This document shows positions 3,249-6,592 of a stretch of DNA of 6,592 nt, piece after piece. Position 1 is the first letter of the stretch. Each line of letters starts with the position of its first letter. The notes beneath the pieces are model-generated. The model ran no database searches, was not told the DNA's origin, and saw only the letters and a list, made by a program, of their open reading frames with translations. Location: the NCBI GenBank assembly GCA_905205855.1, contig CAJLFL010000103.1:1-6592 (forward strand), written 5' to 3'. The position numbers were made by a program, and so were the translations under genes. Source of the DNA: an uncultured Eubacteriales bacterium. GTDB taxonomy: Bacteria > Bacillota > Clostridia > Monoglobales > Monoglobaceae.

Positions 3249-5489
3249 TTATTTATATAGTTTACATAAATTTAAACGAAGTGCGTTAGTAACAACGCAA
3301 AAGCTTGACAGGCTCATTGCCGCCGCGCCGAACATCGGATTAAGCGTCAGACCGAAAGCGGTAAAGCAGCCTGCGGCAAGCGGAATACCGATTATATTGT
3401 AGATAAATGCCCAAAACAGGTTCTCGTGAATATTACGCAGAGTTGAACGGCTGAGCCTAATCGCAGCCGGTACATCCGAAAGGTGGCTTTTCATCAGTAC
3501 AATATTTGCCGCGTCCACAGCAACATCCGCACCTCTGCCAATCGCTATTCCAACATCCGCAGATGTCAGCGCCGGAGCGTCGTTTATGCCATCGCCTACC
3601 ATAGCTGTTTTTCCGCCGCGCATCAAATCGCGTACAGCGTTTTCCTTGCCCTCCGGCAGAACACCGGCAATTACCTTGTCAACGCCCACCTGCTTTCCTA
3701 CCGCAGCGGCGGTGCGTTCATTGTCACCGGTAATCATCACAACCTCTATTCCCATATTATGCAGATTTTCTATTGCGCTTTTGCTGTCAGGTCTGATAGT
3801 ATCGGCAACGGCAATAATTCCTATAAAACGGTTGTCGTACATAAAGCATAACGGTGTTTTTCCATCGGCAGACAGCTCGTCTGCTGTGCTGTGCAGCTCG
3901 GCGGGTATTGCTGTTTGGCTTTCGATAAACTTAATGCTGCCGCCTGTTATTCGTTTGCCGTCAAGAACTGCGCTGAGTCCGTTTCCGGGCAGAGCGGAAA
4001 AATCCGATAACTCAGACGGAAACTTTTTAAGTTCATCTGCCTTTTCCATAACAGCCTTTGCAAGAGGATGTTCGCTTTTGGCTTCAAGAGAAACGGCAAC
4101 ATTTAAAAGCTGCTCGCTGTCATATCCGTTTGCCGCTATAATGTCTGTTACCTTAGGCGTTCCTTCTGTTATTGTCCCTGTTTTATCAAGCGCAACTATT
4201 TTAACTTTTCCGGCGTTTTCAAGTGTTTCGGCAGTTTTAAATAAAATTCCGTTTTTTGCGCCGACTCCGCTGCCGACCATAATCGCAACCGGAGTTGCCA
4301 GACCAAGTGCACACGGACAGCTGATTACAAGAACGGATATGCTCCGCGCAAGGGCATAGCTGATGTCCTGTCCAAGTATAAGCCATACGGCTAAGGTAAC
4401 TGCAGCAATAGATATGACTATCGGCACAAATACGCCGGAAACCTTATCGGCTATTTTGGCTATGGGTGCCTTTGTTGCGGCTGAATCCGAAACCATTTTT
4501 ATAATTTGCGAAAGAGTTGTGTCAGCGCCCACGCGCGTTGCACGGCAGCGTATATATCCGGATTGATTTATCGTTGCCGCCGATACCGAATCACCTTCCG
4601 CTTTATCCACAGGTATGCTTTCACCTGTCAGAGCAGCTTCATTTATTGCGCTGCTTCCCTCGATTATTATTCCGTCGGTCGGAATACTTCCGCCGGGACG
4701 AACAACAAATATATCGCCTGTTTTTACCTCGTCAATCGGGACGGTGACTTCTTTTCCGTCGCGCAGCAGCACGGCGCTTTGCGGAGCAAGCTCCATAAGG
4801 CTTTTCAGTGCATCGGTTGTTCTGCCCTTTGACTTTGCCTCAAGCATTTTTCCTACCGTTATGAGTGTCAGTATCATTGCTGCGGATTCAAAATAGAGTT
4901 CATCCATATACTTCATCACGTCAGCATGGTTTCCTGATGTCTGCGCCGAGGTCATTGCAAACAGCGCATAAACGCTCCATATAAATGACGCGGCAGAGCC
5001 GAGAGCAACCAAAGTGTCCATGTTGGGCGATTTATTCCACAGCGCTTTAAAGCCGCTTATGAAAAAGCGTTGGTTGATTACAATTATTACCGTGGTCAAA
5101 AGCATCTGGATAAGTCCCATTGCAACATGGTTGCCGTTCAGCTGCGGCGGCAGCGGAAAGCCGAACATCATATGTCCCATAGAAAAATACATCAGTATTA
5201 CAAGAAATATGACAGATGCGATAAGCCGTTTCTTAAGCAGCGGTGTTTCGCGGTCGGCAAGCGCGTCATCACTGTCGGCAGACTTTTCCGCTCCTTTAAG
5301 CTTTGCGCCGTAGCCGGCATCCTTGACAGCTTTTATTATAGTTTTAGGTTCGGCAGTGCCCTCTACACCCATTGAGTTTGTCAGAAAGCTTACCGAACAC
5401 GAGGTGACTCCCGGTACATTTGAAACCGCTTTTTCCACTCTGGCAGAGCAAGCGGCACAGCTCATGCCTGTTACGGTATATTGATCCAT
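3249..5489 (-). CDS. copA: Cu(I)-exporting P1B-type ATPase CopA
   Basis: This 746-residue ATPase pumps Cu(I) out of the cytosol with ATP hydrolysis. Domains in order: one N-terminal HMA domain with GMSCAAC (8-14), a hydrophilic linker, membrane helices from about 88, the actuator domain with TGES (288-291), and the transmembrane metal site CPC (391-393). Then come the phosphorylation motif DKTGT (D435), the nucleotide-binding SEHPLAKA (H474, P475), TGDN (587-590) and GDGINDAP (632-639). The last helices carry YN (697-698) and MSLSS (725-729), the combination that marks Cu(I)-specific P1B-1 pumps over Zn/Cd pumps. Many Gram-positive CopA proteins have two N-terminal HMA domains; this one has a single domain, so the separate CopZ may matter more. 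GGAGG six bases before ATG 5489 fixes the start. It lies 15 bases after csoR. Confidence 0.96.
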   Translation of the reverse strand: MDQYTVTGMSCAACSARVEKAVSNVPGVTSCSVSFLTNSMGVEGTAEPKTIIKAVKDAGYGAKLKGAEKSADSDDALADRETPLLKKRLIASVIFLVILMYFSMGHMMFGFPLPPQLNGNHVAMGLIQMLLTTVIIVINQRFFISGFKALWNKSPNMDTLVALGSAASFIWSVYALFAMTSAQTSGNHADVMKYMDELYFESAAMILTLITVGKMLEAKSKGRTTDALKSLMELAPQSAVLLRDGKEVTVPIDEVKTGDIFVVRPGGSIPTDGIIIEGSSAINEAALTGESIPVDKAEGDSVSAATINQSGYIRCRATRVGADTTLSQIIKMVSDSAATKAPIAKIADKVSGVFVPIVISIAAVTLAVWLILGQDISYALARSISVLVISCPCALGLATPVAIMVGSGVGAKNGILFKTAETLENAGKVKIVALDKTGTITEGTPKVTDIIAANGYDSEQLLNVAVSLEAKSEHPLAKAVMEKADELKKFPSELSDFSALPGNGLSAVLDGKRITGGSIKFIESQTAIPAELHSTADELSADGKTPLCFMYDNRFIGIIAVADTIRPDSKSAIENLHNMGIEVVMITGDNERTAAAVGKQVGVDKVIAGVLPEGKENAVRDLMRGGKTAMVGDGINDAPALTSADVGIAIGRGADVAVDAANIVLMKSHLSDVPAAIRLSRSTLRNIHENLFWAFIYNIIGIPLAAGCFTAFGLTLNPMFGAAAMSLSSFCVVTNALRLNLCKLYK

Positions 5490-5504
5490 ATTATACCTCC
5501 GTTT

Positions 5505-5810
5505 TTACTTCATAAGCTTTTGTATTGTGCAGACAAGTTCATCTACGATCTCATCCTTTCCATCTCTTATATCACGCACAACGCAGCCGTGTATATGGCT
5601 TGCAAGAATTTCCTTGTTAAAAGCGTTAATCGCCGCATTGACAGCTGCGGACTGAATAAGGATATCATTGCAATATGCGTCATGCTCCACCATGTTGTGT
5701 ATTCCGCGAATCTGTCCTTCTATCCGTTTAAGCCGGTTAAGCAGCAGCTTTTTTTGATTCTCGGAACGTGTCGTGTGCTTCTCACAGGAACAGCATTTCT
5801 TTTCTTCCAT
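5505..5810 (-). CDS. csoR: CsoR-family copper-sensing repressor
   Basis: This 101-residue DUF156 (CsoR/RcnR) family repressor is an all-helical protein that binds operator DNA without metal and lets go on binding Cu(I). The ligand triad is present with CsoR spacing: C47, H72 and C76 (+25 and +4). The family helix LLNRLKRIEGQIRGIHNMVE (23-42) is clear, as is the DNA-contacting arginine-rich surface. The open frame extends upstream to 5963, but ATG 5810 is the likely start. It has GGGAGG seven bases before it, and the upstream extension would overlap the nitroreductase. The N-terminal tail is cysteine-rich (C6, C7, C9, H12), an extra potential metal site of unknown use. The gene sits between the nitroreductase and copA, and it should repress its own operon through the palindrome at 6493-6509. 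Confidence 0.93.
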   Translation of the reverse strand: MEEKKCCSCEKHTTRSENQKKLLLNRLKRIEGQIRGIHNMVEHDAYCNDILIQSAAVNAAINAFNKEILASHIHGCVVRDIRDGKDEIVDELVCTIQKLMK

Positions 5811-5828
5811 TTGTTTTCCTCCCGTATG

Positions 5829-5857
5829 CCTGCCGAAATTGTGCCTTTTCAGGCAGG
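5829..5857 (-). other. Alternative hairpins in the nitroreductase-csoR gap
   Basis: CCTGCC (5829-5834) can pair with GGCAGG (5852-5857). Alternatively TGCC (5842-5845) can pair with GGCA (5852-5855) in a tighter loop. The two are mutually exclusive, because both use 5852-5855. They lie in the 67-base gap just before the csoR ribosome binding site and have no T-run. An RNA stability or processing element is possible. Confidence 0.3.
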
Positions 5858-5877
5858 TTCGGATTACTCTCTTTCGG

Positions 5878-6450
5878 CTAAATATAACGAACAATGTCCT
5901 CCGTTTTGCGTTTTGGAACCACATAATTTTTATCGTTGTCAAGATAATACTTAATATTACCATCTTTTACGTCTTCAATACGGCTTGTATGCGTTGGATA
6001 ACCGAAAGCCACTACCGTATGCAGCTTTTGATTATTGCCCAGACCGAGTATTTTTGAAATCTCTGTCTTGTTGCATGCGCCGATAATACAGCTGCCGACA
6101 CCGTGATTCCATGCGGCAAGCGTCATGTTGGCAATAGCCAGCCCGGCGTCGGTATCACAGCTATGGCTGATGTCTGTGTTTTCGATAATTCCTATAAACA
6201 AAACAGGCTCCTCGCCGCTTTTCGGCTGTCCCTGTTCCGGCGGAAGATATCCTGCCCACTTGGTGTATCCGAAAACCTCTTTTACCTTGTCCGGTGATTT
6301 GATTATTACAAAACTGAGCGGCTGTTTGTTTGCGGCACTTGAGGCATATCTCGCCGCGGTTAAAATATCACTGATAATTTCATCGGAAACCACCTCTTGT
6401 TTAAAACGCCGATAAGTTCTTCTTGTTTTTAACAATTCCATCAATTCCAT
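5878..6450 (-). CDS. Nitroreductase family flavoprotein, first gene of the copper operon
   Basis: This 190-residue protein of the FMN-dependent nitroreductase family typically uses NAD(P)H to reduce quinones or nitro compounds in the cytosol. Visible motifs are the N-terminal LLKTRRTYRRF (6-16; arginines that usually contact FMN phosphate), ARYASSAANKQP (33-44), the core DAGLAIANMTLAAWNHGVGSC (101-121) and VVAFGYP (146-152). The open frame runs up to 6585, but codons above 6489 overlap or precede the promoter -10 box (6488-6493) and cannot be in the mRNA. ATG 6450, with GAGAGG nine bases upstream, is therefore the likely start. Copper-induced nitroreductases are known, for example CinD in the Lactococcus lactis CopR regulon, so co-expression with csoR-copA-copZ fits protection against copper-driven redox stress. 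The substrate is not predictable from the sequence. It ends in TAG. Confidence 0.88.
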   Translation of the reverse strand: MELMELLKTRRTYRRFKQEVVSDEIISDILTAARYASSAANKQPLSFVIIKSPDKVKEVFGYTKWAGYLPPEQGQPKSGEEPVLFIGIIENTDISHSCDTDAGLAIANMTLAAWNHGVGSCIIGACNKTEISKILGLGNNQKLHTVVAFGYPTHTSRIEDVKDGNIKYYLDNDKNYVVPKRKTEDIVRYI

Positions 6451-6487
6451 AATTTCTGACCTCTCTTTCTGTAATTGTTCTGTAGTC

Positions 6488-6516
6488 ATTATATACCCCG
6501 TAGGGGTATTTGTCAA
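6488..6516 (-). promoter_or_regulatory. Perfect consensus promoter of the copper operon
   Basis: TTGACA (6516-6511), a 17-base spacer and TATAAT (6493-6488) match the sigma-A consensus at every position. The transcription start should fall near 6481, about 31 bases before the nitroreductase ATG. An A/T-rich stretch lies directly upstream (6517-6533). No other convincing promoter is seen within the four-gene operon. Confidence 0.92.
6493..6509. promoter_or_regulatory. CsoR operator palindrome in the promoter spacer
   Basis: ATACCCC-GTA-GGGGTAT is a perfect 7-3-7 inverted repeat that fills the spacer and touches the -10 box. The TACCCC...GGGGTA form agrees with operators described for CsoR proteins in Bacillota and Actinobacteria. 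A repressor bound here would block RNA polymerase. This is the only such palindrome noticed in the window. Confidence 0.88.
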
Positions 6517-6542
6517 GCAAAAAATATTTTGAATATGTCTGC

Positions 6543-6581
6543 AAAAAAATATAAACGGCAGAAGCCTGTTTGCCCTGCCGT
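6543..6581 (-). terminator. Terminator of the gene beyond the right edge
   Basis: ACGGCAG (6555-6561) pairs with CTGCCGT (6575-6581) over a 13-base loop. On the minus strand it is followed by TTATA and seven Ts (6549-6543). It should end transcripts arriving from the right and insulate the copper promoter. Confidence 0.65.
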
Positions 6582-6592
6582 CCATTGCCGTT

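Noticed and set aside
3483..5375. Several long plus-strand open frames, up to 257 codons, opposite copA
   Set aside because: They are antisense to a fully conserved CopA, lack ribosome binding sites and have serine/arginine-rich translations typical of shadow frames.
5811..5963. N-terminal extension of CsoR upstream of ATG 5810
   Set aside because: It overlaps the end of the nitroreductase, has no family similarity, and ATG 5810 has an ideal GGGAGG.
6451..6585. Longer nitroreductase start, including ATG 6489 or 6585
   Set aside because: Those starts overlap or precede the promoter -10 box and would not be in the transcript. ATG 6450 has its own ribosome binding site.

Overview
The window looks like the chromosome of a low-to-moderate GC Gram-positive bacterium, most likely a member of the Clostridia (Bacillota). 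The support is strong AGGAGG-type ribosome binding sites, consensus sigma-A promoters with 17-bp spacers, intrinsic terminators, CCA-encoding tRNA genes, and a CsoR-type copper operon. The family-level resemblance to gut Oscillospiraceae is an impression from the proteins and was not tested.

Left part (1-1540): the 5' end of an ECF-like sigma factor gene runs off the left edge on the minus strand, with a possible autoregulatory ECF promoter. A minus-strand bicistron follows: a small zinc-ribbon/membrane protein (797-1069, coding trace back to 1102) and a DUF2085 membrane protein (431-790). The bicistron has a consensus promoter, but its natural AUG is followed at once by an in-frame UAG, which removes half of the zinc ribbon. 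Diverging from it on the plus strand is a 55-codon ribbon-helix-helix (RHH) protein gene that starts at TTG (1219-1386). The shared promoter region carries a 20-bp-phased direct repeat, so the RHH protein may regulate the bicistron and itself.

Middle (1540-2960): a minus-strand tRNA operon encodes Leu(TAA), fMet(CAT), Glu(TTC) and a second CAT tRNA. It is driven by a strong promoter at 2011-2039. On the opposite strand tRNA-Arg(CCG) has its own promoter and a stem-loop terminator. Next is a short formate/nitrite transporter family gene (2328-2945) whose last codons and stop form half of a perfect 12-bp bidirectional terminator hairpin.

Right part (2971-6516): a four-gene minus-strand copper operon, transcribed in the order nitroreductase (5878-6450), csoR (5505-5810), copA (3249-5489), copZ (2971-3228). 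It has one promoter, TTGACA-17-TATAAT, whose spacer is filled by a 7-3-7 palindrome of CsoR type. The likely circuit is that apo-CsoR blocks the promoter and Cu(I) binding to CsoR releases it. CopZ then delivers Cu(I) to CopA for export, and the nitroreductase probably deals with redox stress. A terminator at 6543-6581 separates the operon from whatever lies beyond the right edge.

No CRISPR array, insertion sequence, prophage gene or defence system is visible. The only stretch approaching 300 bases without a gene is 160-430, which holds the sigma-gene promoter region and the bicistron's hairpin terminator.
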